A stretch of DNA of 64,000 nt from Dyella solisilvae (GCF_003351225.1 NZ_QQSY01000002.1:568693-632692), one strand, 5' to 3'; positions 25,210 through 38,635 are shown, counted from the first letter of the stretch. The notes: generated by a model from the sequence alone, not told the origin. Made by a program: numbers and translations.

Positions 25210-25543
25210 CCGCCCACTCGGTCTCCTGGATGTTGCGAAGCCCGGCGGCGATCGACTTTCACTATCGCTCATCAAGCGCGGCGCTGCCTTGTGGCCCTTG
25301 TGTCGGCAGGGAGCCTCGCACGTGCGGTCACGCGGCCTGCCGAGGGACAGATACGTTCGCGCGGCAAGTCTGGTTGCATGACCACTGGAGTCAGACCGGC
25401 GCCATTGGCATGCGCTGACAGGCTCCAGAGGCAGCCTAATTAGTTGGTTATCTGAGTTGGCCGGGCGACGCGAGACAGCAGCGTGAAACTACCGGGAGAT
25501 CTCGCACCAAGCCGTGCCCAAACAATGTTTTGTGCTCAATCAC
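25210..25543. other. Intergenic stretch without a recognised gene
   Basis: About 330 bp between the FxLYD gene and the hairpin that follows the tRNA. No domain-bearing frame and no second tRNA were found. Confidence 0.4.
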
Positions 25544-25566
25544 AAGTTGGCCAAAACGGCCAACTT
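25544..25566 (-). terminator. Hairpin downstream of tRNA-Ile2
   Basis: AAGTTGGCC and GGCCAACTT form a perfect 9-bp stem with a 5-nt loop, 38 nt beyond the 3' end of the tRNA on the minus strand. It is the likely transcript end. There is no long T run. Confidence 0.45.
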
Positions 25567-25603
25567 ATGCTTTCAGCGACACGCAGACCCCGATCCATGC
25601 AGA

Positions 25604-25679
<76 letters not shown>

Positions 25680-25848
25680 ATTGCGTGCCGGCGTTGCGCC
25701 GGCTGGGGTGGGACATGGTAGCCGGGCGGGGCGGGGGCGTCGACCGGAAGAGCTTCCCGGCGGCGCGAATAGCGGCTTGGAGTGGCGAGTAACGTAGAAT
25801 TTGCGCCGCCGCGCCTTGTCTTTGGCGCCCAGACCTGAAGGATGCGCC

Positions 25849-26220
25849 ATGCGCGAGCTGATCGAACGTTACCTGGCCGCGTACAACCGCATGGACGTGG
25901 ACGGCATGCTGGCGACGATGCATCGCGAGGTGGTGTTCGAGAACTACACGGCCGGAGTGCTGAGCGTGCGCACGCAGGGCGCCGACGAGCTGCGCCGCCT
26001 GGCCGAGAACTCGCGCTACCTGTTTTCCGCGCGGCGGCAGTTGATCCTGGTGTATCAGGAAGCGGATGGCACGGCCACGGCACAGATTCTGTTTGACGGC
26101 ACGTTTGCGGTGGATTTGCCCAATGGCGTACGCGCGGGACAGTCCATCACGATGAACGGGCGTAGCCAGTTTCGGCAGCGGGATGGGTTGCTGGCTTATA
26201 TCGCGGACTACAGTGAGTGA
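25849..26220 (+). CDS. NTF2-like (SnoaL-type) protein
   Basis: 123 residues from ATG 25849, with GAAGGA about 7 nt upstream. The sequence RELIERYLAAYNRMDVDGMLATMHREVVFENYTAG is the standard first two helices and strand of the NTF2/SnoaL cone fold, and the rest continues with strands around a pocket (TATAQILFDGTFAVDLP, RSQFRQRDGLLAYIADYS). Members are small enzymes or ligand-binding proteins and the function cannot be read from the fold. There is no signal peptide. A repeat element lies right after the stop, and the Lhr helicase gene converges from the other side. Confidence 0.72.
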   Translation: MRELIERYLAAYNRMDVDGMLATMHREVVFENYTAGVLSVRTQGADELRRLAENSRYLFSARRQLILVYQEADGTATAQILFDGTFAVDLPNGVRAGQSITMNGRSQFRQRDGLLAYIADYSE

Positions 26221-26260
26221 GGGCGCCAGCTGTGTGGCTCGCTCGGACCTGCGTATAAGG

Positions 26261-26370
26261 CACTGGATGACTCGCTACGCTCGCCCCTTTGGGGCCGCCT
26301 TTTAGGCGTTCTGCGCGCTTCGCGCTCCGTCCCGCTCTTGCCCCCTTTGGGGGTTCGCGGGAATGACGAG
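26261..26370 (-). repeat. Dispersed ~110-nt repeat, copy 1
   Basis: Read on the minus strand this segment matches 51963-52069 over nearly its whole length. Shared blocks include GGACGGAGCGCGAAGCGCG, a run of GGCGGCCCC-x-AAGGGG, and CGAGCGTA-x-CGAGTCATCC followed by AGTG. It sits in the gap between the NTF2-like gene and the end of the Lhr gene. Confidence 0.8.
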
Positions 26371-26379
26371 CAAGTCGGG

Positions 26380-30996
<4,617 letters not shown>

Positions 30997-31389
30997 GGGG
31001 TTGCCTGAGCCAATGCCAATCACCGCAAGATACTGCGATTCAGTGACCAACAACACTGCGTGGCGGTAGCGCCGTGGCGACTCAGGCATGAGCGAAGTCG
31101 ACCTCAACGCGTCGTAGCCGCTATCAAAGATGTACGACGACCTCGTGGGGAAAACCCGAGCACGAGGGACGCTTCCCGCGGTTCGACATCAATCAGGCGG
31201 AAGCGTTGCCCGTCCCTACACTGCGAGGTACGGCGGCTACCCGTTGTTTGAAGGCGATGCGCACGTGGGCCACCACGGGGATGCCGGCAGACGCGAGCCG
31301 CCCATGCCCTCTTTCTTATCCGAACCGGCGAGCCCCCACGACGGCCCGGCTTGGTGCAGAATCCCGTCTTTTCCCGTCGAGAGCGCGCA
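30997..31389. other. Divergent intergenic region, lhr / hydrolase
   Basis: About 390 bp between divergent genes, presumably with promoters for both. No clear -35/-10 pair, palindrome or small gene was identified. Confidence 0.35.
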
Positions 31390-32262
31390 GTGAGCCAACC
31401 GGGTGACCACGGCAACGGCAGTTCCCACTTCCTGGCGATGGGCGATGGCCAGGAGCTGTTCGTGCGCGACTGGCCGCATCCCCGCGCCCAGGACGCCGTG
31501 CTGATCGTTCACGGCCTCGGCGAACACAGCGGTCGCTACCAGCGACTGGCGACCTGGTTCCACACCCGCGGCTACGCGGTGCGCAGCTACGACCAGCGCG
31601 GACATGGCCGCACCAGCGGCATCCGTGGCGCCATGAGCCACCCGGACGACCTGCTGGAAGACCTGGCCACGGTCTACGAGGACTACGCCTCCGCCCTGCC
31701 GCGCCCGCCGCTGCTGCTGGGCCACAGCATGGGCGGCCTGGTGGCGGCGCGGACCGTGCTGGACCGGCGCATCCAGCCGCCAGCGATGGTGCTTTCCTCG
31801 CCCTCGCTGCGCACCTGGGAGCCGGCATGGAAGCAGCGCCTCGCCGGGCTGGTGGCCAAGGTGCTGCCCAACCTGCCGCTGCCGAACGGGCTGCCGTTCG
31901 ACAAGCTTTCGCACGATCCCCAGGTGGAGCCCGCCTACCGCAGCGATCCGCTGCGCCATGGCTGGATCACGCCGCGACTGGCCGAATTCATCTTCCGTGC
32001 CGGTGCGGCCACCGTGAGCGACGCCGTCCAGCTGCGCGTGCCGACCCTGCTGCTGGTGGCCGGCGCCGACAAGCTGGTCAACCCTTCCGGCAGTCGCGAT
32101 TTCGCCGCGGCGGCCTGGGCCGGGCCCTGCCTCACCACACGCTACTTCGACGCGCTCTTCCACGAGCTGTTCAACGAGGCCGAACCGGCGCGCAGCCAGG
32201 TGCTCAAGCAGCTCGGTGACTGGCTTCAGAAGCGCAACGTGGAAGCGGCGGCCTCCCGCTAG
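31390..32262 (+). CDS. Alpha/beta hydrolase, monoacylglycerol lipase type
   Basis: 290 residues from GTG 31390, preceded by GAGAG. Residues upstream in the same frame are basic and unlike the family. The Hydrolase_4 pattern is complete: VLIVHGLGEHSGRY (HG oxyanion region), YDQRGHGRTSG, GHSMGG with the Ser nucleophile near residue 117, then Asp in LLVAGADKLV and His in DALFHELFNE. It should cleave monoglycerides or lysophospholipids in the cytosol. There is no signal peptide. It stands alone and converges on the cation-efflux-like gene 42 bp downstream. Confidence 0.85.
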   Translation: MSQPGDHGNGSSHFLAMGDGQELFVRDWPHPRAQDAVLIVHGLGEHSGRYQRLATWFHTRGYAVRSYDQRGHGRTSGIRGAMSHPDDLLEDLATVYEDYASALPRPPLLLGHSMGGLVAARTVLDRRIQPPAMVLSSPSLRTWEPAWKQRLAGLVAKVLPNLPLPNGLPFDKLSHDPQVEPAYRSDPLRHGWITPRLAEFIFRAGAATVSDAVQLRVPTLLLVAGADKLVNPSGSRDFAAAAWAGPCLTTRYFDALFHELFNEAEPARSQVLKQLGDWLQKRNVEAAASR

Positions 32263-32304
32263 GACGATCGCGTGCGGGGTGCTCCCCGTGACGCGTGAAC
32301 CGCG

Positions 32305-33207
32305 CTAGAGCCATTCGCGCTTGCCGGTGAACACGATGGTCAGCCACTCGGCGCGAATGTCGCTGCCCAGCCGGTGCGCGATTTCGCTGCGCACGTCGTC
32401 GATCTGGGCCATGGCGCCCAGCGGCCGGGAGGGATCGACCAGGATGTGGATGTCGATGAAACGCATCCGCCCGATCTTGGCCACGTAACTGGAAAAACCG
32501 AGATAGCCCCGTTCGTGCACCAGCGCGCCCATCACCGCGCGCACGCGCGTGTCGAGGTCGTCCGGCGCCACCTGCAGCACTTCGCGCAGGGCGTGCCAGA
32601 GGCTTCCCAGCGGCAGCGGCAACAGCACGACGATGATCAGCAGCAGGACGGTTGAATCGATGTAACGCGTCCACGCGTCCAGCGAACCACCCTCGATAAC
32701 GAGGCCGATCGCAAAGCCCACCAGCACGGCGACACTGATGCCGCCACCGATGAACCAGCCATTGGCGTCCAGTTGAAGCAGCGCGGAACTCAGCTGGACC
32801 GCGGAACGATGCATGTAGATGGCCATCGCCAGGCTCACCACGCCCATCACCGCCGCCCATGCAACGCCGAGGCCGAAAGCCAGTTCATGGCCGCCGGTCA
32901 GCAGGCCATGAAGGGCGGTGTACGCGGCGTAGCTGCAGATCGCGGTGAGCACGCTCGCGTTGAACACCAACAGCAGCGGTTCGAGGTGCCAGTAGCCGAA
33001 CTGGAAACGGCGACTGCCTTCACTGGTCACCAGATGCGACACCATCAGCGAACCAGCCGTGAGCACCACATCCACCAGCGAATAGAAGCCGTCGAAGGCG
33101 ATCGCCTGGGAACGCATCCACAGGCCAACGGCCACACATGCGGCGCCGACGATGAAGGTCACGACGATCGACAGGCGGAGCAGACGCTGTTCGCGGGAGT
33201 TATCCAT
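32305..33207 (-). CDS. CDF-like membrane transporter lacking usual metal ligands
   Basis: 300 residues from ATG 33207 (MDNSREQRLLRLSI). There are about six membrane helices and a cytosolic C-terminal ferredoxin-like domain (IGRMRFIDIHILVDPSRPLG), the layout of cation diffusion facilitators. TM2 reads FDGFYSLVD, which keeps only the second acidic ligand. TM5 reads LDANGWFIGG, where the His and Asp of the classical H-x3-D are replaced. So it is related to Zn/Fe exporters but may not transport the same metals, or any. Alternative starts upstream are less likely. Neighbours give no hint of substrate. Confidence 0.75.
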   Translation of the reverse strand: MDNSREQRLLRLSIVVTFIVGAACVAVGLWMRSQAIAFDGFYSLVDVVLTAGSLMVSHLVTSEGSRRFQFGYWHLEPLLLVFNASVLTAICSYAAYTALHGLLTGGHELAFGLGVAWAAVMGVVSLAMAIYMHRSAVQLSSALLQLDANGWFIGGGISVAVLVGFAIGLVIEGGSLDAWTRYIDSTVLLLIIVVLLPLPLGSLWHALREVLQVAPDDLDTRVRAVMGALVHERGYLGFSSYVAKIGRMRFIDIHILVDPSRPLGAMAQIDDVRSEIAHRLGSDIRAEWLTIVFTGKREWL

Positions 33208-33538
33208 GCCACGAGTCCGAGCGGAGCGTGGCGTCATTATGGAGGAGGTCGCCCCGTGCACCACAAGCCTTCCGATGGGATACCGGATGCGGCGGCCGCA
33301 TGTCGACCACAAGGCTCAAGTGGCGATCACGTCGAGACACGCGATGCGAGCACACGCGCCGATGCACGTTCGCGTCGCGGTTGACACTCTCATCCCTTCG
33401 GCGTCGATGCATGCGGGGGAGATAGTCCAGAGAACGTGAACGCATCGTGGCGCTTCGCACGACAAGAGGCTCGTCTGCAGCCCACACAAGCCGCGCCGCA
33501 ACGTGTAGCGCAAGTGGAACCTCCCGATGGCGTTGCGA
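33208..33538. other. Intergenic, nothing recognised
   Basis: About 330 bp upstream of the CDF-like gene and downstream of the AraC gene, both on minus. I see no gene, no RNA and no strong hairpin. Confidence 0.35.
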
Positions 33539-34474
33539 CTAGGCGCCTGGCGCAGCGGTGCTCCGCGCACGCTGGAACTCGCGCCGAAACACGCCGGGGC
33601 TCGCCCCGTGATGACGGCGGAAGATGCGACCGAAGGCCGCCTCGGAGGCGTAGCCGCAGCGTTCGGCGACCTGACCCGCGGTGAGCTTCTCGCGCACCAA
33701 TAGACGCGCGGCCAGTTCCATGCGCACTTGGGTCACCCACTCCATCGGCGTCATGCCGCTGAGCTGCGCGAACTGCCGTGCGAACGTCGCGCGCGACATC
33801 AAAGCCAATCCGGCGAGATCCACCAGGGTCCATGGCGTGGCGGGCGTCTTCAGCACGGCTTCCACCACGCGCGCGAGCCGCGTGTCCGCCATCAGCGCGA
33901 GCACGCCGGTGGCCAGCGCACGATCGGCCATCAGGCTGCGCAACACCAGCGTGAACAGCGCCGTGGACAACTCGCGCACCACGGCCACACTGCCGGGCCG
34001 GGGCTCCACGCTCTCGGCGCGCATCATCGCCACCACCGCCAGCAGGGCGGGGCGATCAGCGGTATGCACGATCACCACGTCGGGCAAGGTCCGCAACAGC
34101 GCACTTCCGCTATCGCCCAGCAGGAAGCTGCCGCACAACATGTCGAAGGCCGGTCCCTCGCCGCCGCGGGATACTTCAACGAGCACGCCATTGAAGCTGC
34201 GGGTTTCCTCCACCTCATCCCCGTCGTCGGGCGGCAGTTCGCTCAGCAGCGTGTGCTCGATGCCGCGGGGAAACACCACCACATCGCCACTGGCCAGCGT
34301 CAACTCCTCGCCACCGGCGCGCAGGCGAGCGTGGCCCTGCAGCACCACGTGGTAAGGCAGATAGCCCCGGCGCGTCGGCAGGTTATGCACCGACCAGCCG
34401 CCGGCGTAGCGGCAGTGCAGCTCCACCGTACCGGCGGGATCAAGGTTCTGCACCAGCTGGCTGAGGCTGTCCAT
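33539..34474 (-). CDS. AraC-family regulator with cupin domain
   Basis: 311 residues from ATG 34474 (MDSLSQLVQNLDPAG). The N-terminal half is a cupin_6-type sensor domain (GWSVHNLPTRRGYLPYHVVLQGHARL, then VVFPRGIEHTL). The C-terminal 100 residues are the double helix-turn-helix, with WTLVDLAGLALMSRATFARQFAQLSG and QVAERCGYASEAAFGRIFRRHHGASP. It is divergent from the AhpD-like gene 130 bp away, the arrangement usual when such a regulator controls its neighbour. Ligand unknown. Confidence 0.9.
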   Translation of the reverse strand: MDSLSQLVQNLDPAGTVELHCRYAGGWSVHNLPTRRGYLPYHVVLQGHARLRAGGEELTLASGDVVVFPRGIEHTLLSELPPDDGDEVEETRSFNGVLVEVSRGGEGPAFDMLCGSFLLGDSGSALLRTLPDVVIVHTADRPALLAVVAMMRAESVEPRPGSVAVVRELSTALFTLVLRSLMADRALATGVLALMADTRLARVVEAVLKTPATPWTLVDLAGLALMSRATFARQFAQLSGMTPMEWVTQVRMELAARLLVREKLTAGQVAERCGYASEAAFGRIFRRHHGASPGVFRREFQRARSTAAPGA

Positions 34475-34604
34475 GGGCGAGCCTGCGAGACGATTGAGCA
34501 ATAAGACAAGACTCTCATATGCGGATCGTGTCAAGCATCGACCCTAGAGTGTGCACACGGTCCGGCCACGGACCATCCCACTTATCTGCTCAGGAGTCTC
34601 AACC

Positions 34605-35141
34605 ATGAACCGTCTGCACACCCTCGACACCCACCAAGCCTCGGGCGAACTCGGCCAGATGTTCGCCGCCATCAAGAGCGCGGTCGGCAAAGTGCCCAAT
34701 GCCTACGCCACCATCGGCAGCAATGCCCCGGCGGTGCTGGGCCACGTGCTGGCGACCGGCGCGCTGCTCAAGCAAAGCAGCCTGTCCGATCGCGAGCTCG
34801 AGGCGATCAACCTCTCGGTAAGCGAAGTATCCGGCTGCGATTACTGCCTGGCCGCGCACAGCCTGACCGGCAAGATGGCCGGCTACAGCGCCGCGCAGAT
34901 CCGCCAGCTTCGCGACGGCGCGTATCCCGAGGACGCCAGGCTCGACGCCCTGGTGAAGTTCGCGGTGCGACTGGTCCGCACCAGCGGCACCTTGCCGGCC
35001 GCTGCGGTCGAAGAGCTCTGTGCCGCCGGCTACACCGACACGCAGGTCATCGAAGCCGTCATGGCGGTGAGCGCGATCCTGTTCACCAACATGGTCAATC
35101 GCGTCAACGATACGGTCCTCGACTTCCCCAAGGCCGCCTGA
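34605..35141 (+). CDS. AhpD-like carboxymuconolactone decarboxylase family protein
   Basis: 178 residues from ATG 34605, with GGAG about 8 nt upstream. The redox motif is SGCDYCLAAHS: Cys78, Cys81 and His85 match the Cys-x2-Cys-x3-His of AhpD peroxidase-type proteins. The protein is all-helical and probably oligomeric in the cytosol. Related proteins reduce peroxides with a thiol partner. It is divergent from the AraC regulator, which likely controls it. A true carboxymuconolactone decarboxylase is unlikely given the CxxC pair. Confidence 0.88.
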   Translation: MNRLHTLDTHQASGELGQMFAAIKSAVGKVPNAYATIGSNAPAVLGHVLATGALLKQSSLSDRELEAINLSVSEVSGCDYCLAAHSLTGKMAGYSAAQIRQLRDGAYPEDARLDALVKFAVRLVRTSGTLPAAAVEELCAAGYTDTQVIEAVMAVSAILFTNMVNRVNDTVLDFPKAA

Positions 35142-35410
35142 GTCTTGCTTGCCAGCGACTGCGGCAGGCCGCCCGCGGGCAGCCTGCTGTGGGCTTGTGG
35201 AAGCGGTCAAGGCGACCCATCCGTGACGCCTGCCTTTGCATACCAGCCATTGATGACTGGCTAGTAGCCGGGGGCGGCGAGGCCTGGCCGCCTGGAAGGC
35301 CGATCGCCAAGCCACGGATGCCACCCGCCCGGCGCTTTTTTGCGGCGCACCACTGGACGAACCGGCCCGGGGGAGTCACGCTTATTGTCTCCCTCAAGCC
35401 AGGACTGTCC

Positions 35411-36430
35411 ATGAGAACGCCAGACCGTGCCGCCCCGACCTTGCTTGCTGACCTCGGCGGCACCAATGTGCGTTTCGCTCTGGCTGATCCGGGCCGCGCC
35501 GCGCCGCTGATGGAAGACAGCGTGCGGCGCTATCGCGTCAAGGACCATGCCTCGCTGGCCGAAGCCATCCGCCAGTATTTCGCCGACACCGGCCTCACTG
35601 CGCCGCGCGCGGTGATCGCCGCCGCCGGTCGCGTGAGCGAGGGTGAGACGGTGAAGGTCACCAACAATCCCTGGCTGGTCTCCGCGCACGCGCTGCAGGC
35701 CGAGCTCGGCATGGAGGCGGTGCACCTGGTGAACGATTTCGCCGCGCAGGCGATGGCGGTGCCGTTATTGGCGCACGACCAGCTCTCCTCGGTCGGCCCG
35801 CAGGCGATGCCCACGCAGGGCGCGAGCGCGGCGCAGACGTTCGTGGTGATGGGGCCCGGCACGGGCCTTGGCGTGGCGGGCCTGCTGCGCCGCGAAGGCC
35901 ATTGGATCGTGCTCGAGACCGAAGGCGGCCATGCCGGCTTCGCCGCACACACCGCCGAAGACGTGGAAATCCTGCATCGCCTCAATGACCGCTTCGGCCG
36001 CGTTTCCAACGAACGCATGATCTGCGGCAACGGCCTGGTGAACCTCTATCTCGCGCTGGCGGACATCGCCGGCCAGCCCGCCGAGGAATACACGCCCGAA
36101 GACATCACCGCCCGCGCCGAGGCCGGCACGGACCCACTGTGCGTGCGCACGGTGGAAACGCTGGCCGGCATCTTCGGCAGCGTGGCTGGCGACCTCGTGC
36201 TCAGCCTCGGCGGCTGGGACGGCGTCTACCTCACTGGCGGCGTGCTGCCGATCCTGCTGCCGTGGATCAAGCGCGGCGGTTTCCGCGAGCGCTTCGAGGC
36301 GAAGGGCCGCTTCCGCGAAACCATGGAGCAAGTGCCGACCGTGGCGATGATGCATCCGGAGCCCGGCCTGCTCGGCGCCGCCGCGCTGGCGGTGATCGAC
36401 GCCGGCAAGCCACTGGTACCGGCGGGCTGA
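35411..36430 (+). CDS. glk: Glucokinase
   Basis: 339 residues from ATG 35411. LLADLGGTNVRFALAD (residues 10-25) is the ATP phosphate-binding strand, VNDFAAQAMAVP the sugar-site block, and VMGPGTGLGVAGLLR and ETEGGHAGFA complete the family pattern. It phosphorylates glucose with ATP in the cytosol. It is the second kinase of this family in the window (the other is at 23568-24626); this one has no amino-sugar neighbours and is more likely the general glucokinase. It ends 25 bp from the convergent small secreted protein gene. Confidence 0.9.
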   Translation: MRTPDRAAPTLLADLGGTNVRFALADPGRAAPLMEDSVRRYRVKDHASLAEAIRQYFADTGLTAPRAVIAAAGRVSEGETVKVTNNPWLVSAHALQAELGMEAVHLVNDFAAQAMAVPLLAHDQLSSVGPQAMPTQGASAAQTFVVMGPGTGLGVAGLLRREGHWIVLETEGGHAGFAAHTAEDVEILHRLNDRFGRVSNERMICGNGLVNLYLALADIAGQPAEEYTPEDITARAEAGTDPLCVRTVETLAGIFGSVAGDLVLSLGGWDGVYLTGGVLPILLPWIKRGGFRERFEAKGRFRETMEQVPTVAMMHPEPGLLGAAALAVIDAGKPLVPAG

Positions 36431-36455
36431 CGTTGCCGCCAGCCGTTGCTGTCAC

Positions 36456-36755
36456 TCAACGGTACTGGCGCATCAGCGCGAACTTGGCGTCACCTTTCGT
36501 GCGCTCAAGGAAGTAATCGAACATGGCGCTGTCGGCGGCAAGAGCTGCCGGCGTCATGCGTTCCACGTCGATCGTGCGTACACCTTCCTGACTGCAACCA
36601 TGGCCGCGCGCCACGCCGAGCACCCGGTGTTCGGCGCTGCAGGTCGACTGGACGATGCGGCCCTCGAAGGTGAGACGGCCATTCGTACTTTGCGCCGCTG
36701 CCGTGCCGATGCATGCGGCCAGTACCGCGAGAGCAAGCAGACGTTTGCGTGCCAT
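36456..36755 (-). CDS. Small secreted protein, unknown
   Basis: 99 residues. A signal peptide (MARKRLLALAVLAACIGTAAAQS) follows a GGAGAAAG ribosome binding site. The mature part begins NGRLTFEGRIVQSTC and has a second Cys in GHGCSQ, a start that resembles the first strand of type 1 pilin subunits (G-x-L-x-F-x-G-x-I-V-x-x-T-C). It is too short for a full pilin, which is about 150 residues, and there is no pilin-like C terminus. Function unknown. Confidence 0.65.
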   Translation of the reverse strand: MARKRLLALAVLAACIGTAAAQSTNGRLTFEGRIVQSTCSAEHRVLGVARGHGCSQEGVRTIDVERMTPAALAADSAMFDYFLERTKGDAKFALMRQYR

Positions 36756-36992
36756 GATCTTTCTCCGACTGAATGATCGTGCGTCGCGCGTGCCATTCGT
36801 CGAAGTCGCCGGTGGCGACGTGCCGATCCCGGCGAATGAGCTCGGTCGACAACAGCAGCATGCGCTCTCCGGACCGCGCTGACTGTCAGTCGCACCGCGC
36901 GCCTACAGCGCCGCGTGCCGCGAATCACACGGGCGTGGGTGACCCTGCACGGGTGCTACTCTGTGGCCCCTCCCCGGCCGAGCCCATCCGCC

Positions 36993-37676
36993 ATGCCCCG
37001 CAGCGACACTGCCTTTCTGTTCGACCTCGACGGCACGCTGGTCGACAGCGTGTACCAGCACGTGCTGGCCTGGAAGGAAGCGCTCGATCGTGAAGGCGTG
37101 GAACTGTCGGTGTGGCGCATCCATCGCAAGATCGGCATGAGCGGCGGACTGTTCACCAACATCCTGCTGCGCGAAACCGGCATGGAGATCACCGAGGAAC
37201 GCCTCACGCGCCTGCGCACCTGGCACGCCGAGGCGTACAACCGCCAGGCCACCCAGGGTTCGGTGCGCCCGCTGCCCGGCGCGCGCGAGTTGCTGGCCTT
37301 CCTCACCGAAGAGGAAATCCCCTGGGCCATCGCCACCAGCGGTCGCATGCAGACGGCGGCGCACAACCTCGAGGCGCTGGGCGTGGATCCCTCGAAGGTG
37401 CCGGTGGTGACACGCGACCAGGTGCGTTACGCCAAGCCTGATCCGGACCTGTTCGTCACCGCCGCGCAGCGCCTTGGCGTGGACATCCACCACAGCCTGG
37501 TGGTGGGCGACAGCATCTGGGACATGCTCGCCGCCCAGCGCGCCCGCGCACTCGGCGTAGGCCTGCTTTCGGGTGGTTATGGCCAGGAAGAGCTGGAAGA
37601 TGCCGGCGCCTTCCGCGTGTATGAAGACCCCGCCGATCTGCTCAAGCACATCGACGAAGTCGCCGCGCGACGCTGA
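36993..37676 (+). CDS. HAD-family phosphatase (CbbY/Gph-like)
   Basis: 227 residues from ATG 36993 (MPRSDTAFLFDLDGTLVDSV). HAD motif I is DLDGT with nucleophile Asp11; motif II is ATSGR; motif III has Lys in RYAKPDPD; motif IV is VVGDSIWDM. A helical cap lies between I and II (residues 20-90). It belongs to the phosphoglycolate phosphatase / beta-phosphoglucomutase branch and should hydrolyse a small phosphate monoester in the cytosol. Exact substrate unknown. No obvious operon partner. Confidence 0.85.
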   Translation: MPRSDTAFLFDLDGTLVDSVYQHVLAWKEALDREGVELSVWRIHRKIGMSGGLFTNILLRETGMEITEERLTRLRTWHAEAYNRQATQGSVRPLPGARELLAFLTEEEIPWAIATSGRMQTAAHNLEALGVDPSKVPVVTRDQVRYAKPDPDLFVTAAQRLGVDIHHSLVVGDSIWDMLAAQRARALGVGLLSGGYGQEELEDAGAFRVYEDPADLLKHIDEVAARR

Positions 37677-37798
37677 GTGCAGTGCGGGTCGCGCAGGCGC
37701 GCCGATCCGCTCCGCTGTACCCATGTCAGGTTAGATTCATCGCCTTCACGCCCGCAGCGGGTAGTCTCTGAATCTGGTTCCGTAGTTTGGAGGCCGCC

Positions 37799-38122
37799 AT
37801 GCGCCGTTTTCTCGCCATGCTTCCTCTCGCCCTGATGGTCGCGTGTTCACCCACTTCGCCACCGCCATCGGAAAAGCCGCCCAAACCGCAGTCGGAGCTG
37901 AGCGCACCCGACAACGCGGCGCTTGGCTCGCCCGAGTGGTACGACTGGGTCGACCAACGCCTGCAGATCAGCCACGACGGCCATGGACCCGACCATGGCT
38001 CCTACGAATGGAACCGCGCCGTGCAGTTCAGGCTGGGGCAGGAAGCGCCCCAAGCGCCGCTGGGTTCACCGCAGTGGCAGCAGGCGGTGGATGCGCTGTT
38101 GCGGACGAGGCCGGCGATGTGA
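37799..38122 (+). CDS. Small lipoprotein, unknown
   Basis: 107 residues from ATG 37799, with GGAGG 6 nt upstream. The signal ends LMVAC with Cys16 as lipidation site. A Pro-rich spacer follows, then two short related units, GSPEWYDWVDQRLQ and GSPQWQQAVDALL. It should sit in an envelope membrane facing the periplasm. No known family was recognised. The gene is followed by the repeat-rich non-coding island. Confidence 0.65.
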   Translation: MRRFLAMLPLALMVACSPTSPPPSEKPPKPQSELSAPDNAALGSPEWYDWVDQRLQISHDGHGPDHGSYEWNRAVQFRLGQEAPQAPLGSPQWQQAVDALLRTRPAM

Positions 38123-38220
38123 GGGTTTTGCGTTGGCGCGGATTGTAGGTCGTTCGCGAGGATAGACGTCGGGCGGTCGATGGACGGAATTCAGACTTCA
38201 CGCGCTGACGCAGCCTTCCC

Positions 38221-38289
38221 GCGAGATTGGCCCCTCACCACCGTGAAGGTGGCAATGCCCCAACCCTCTCCCCGCAGGGGAGAGGGAGC
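38221..38289. repeat. REP-like palindrome, copy 5, with nested small palindrome
   Basis: GCGAGATTGGCCCCTCACC, then a small hairpin insert (CACCGTGAAGGTG), then CCCTCTCCCC-GCA-GGGGAGAGGG. It matches the copies found inside lhr. The nested insert (38237-38257) reappears in inverted orientation at 38615-38635. Confidence 0.8.
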
Positions 38290-38346
38290 AAAAAGCGAAT
38301 CGGAGAGGCATGCTGTTTTAAGTCCTCAGTACAACGACGCCCCGCG

Positions 38347-38412
38347 GGGTAGCCGCGGTCCGTGAGGTAGCACGCGACGAGTTCGGCTTGCTGCGGTCAT
38401 CAAGGCTTGTAT
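38347..38412. repeat. Direct repeat A
   Basis: About 66 nt sharing roughly three quarters of positions with 38454-38520. The best-kept block is TGAGGTAGCACG. It is non-coding and its role is unknown. Confidence 0.65.
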
Positions 38413-38453
38413 GCCAGGCAGTGCTGGGACCCCTCTCCGCTTCGGCGCGTTGC

Positions 38454-38520
38454 GGGTTAGCCGCTGTCCCTGAGGTAGCACGTCACCGATCCGGCTGGCC
38501 GCAGTCGCCCAAGCTTCTAT
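38454..38520. repeat. Direct repeat B
   Basis: Second copy of the 66-67-nt unit, starting about 107 bp after the first. It keeps GGGT-AGCCGC, TGAGGTAGCACG and the AAG-CTT end. Confidence 0.65.
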
Positions 38521-38560
38521 CCAACATATCGCTACGAGCCTGTCAGGCCATTTTCTTTGG

Positions 38561-38596
38561 GTTACTTTTCTTTTGGGCCAGCAAAAGAAAAGTGAC
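38561..38596. repeat. 15-bp A/T-rich hairpin
   Basis: GTTACTTTTCTTTTG and CAAAAGAAAAGTGAC pair with one G/U-type mismatch around GGCCAG. Similar hairpins are common dispersed elements in proteobacterial genomes. Confidence 0.7.
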
Positions 38597-38614
38597 TCGC
38601 GCGTCGGCAGACGA

Positions 38615-38635
38615 CATTGCCACCTTCACGGTGGT
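38615..38635. repeat. Inverted copy of nested 21-nt element
   Basis: These 21 nt are the exact reverse complement of 38237-38257. The core CACCTTCACGGTG is itself a small hairpin. Confidence 0.75.

Noticed and set aside
34475-34604. Specific operator sought in the AraC/AhpD-like divergent gap
   Set aside because: GTGTGCACAC is a short palindrome but too common and unsupported to call a site.
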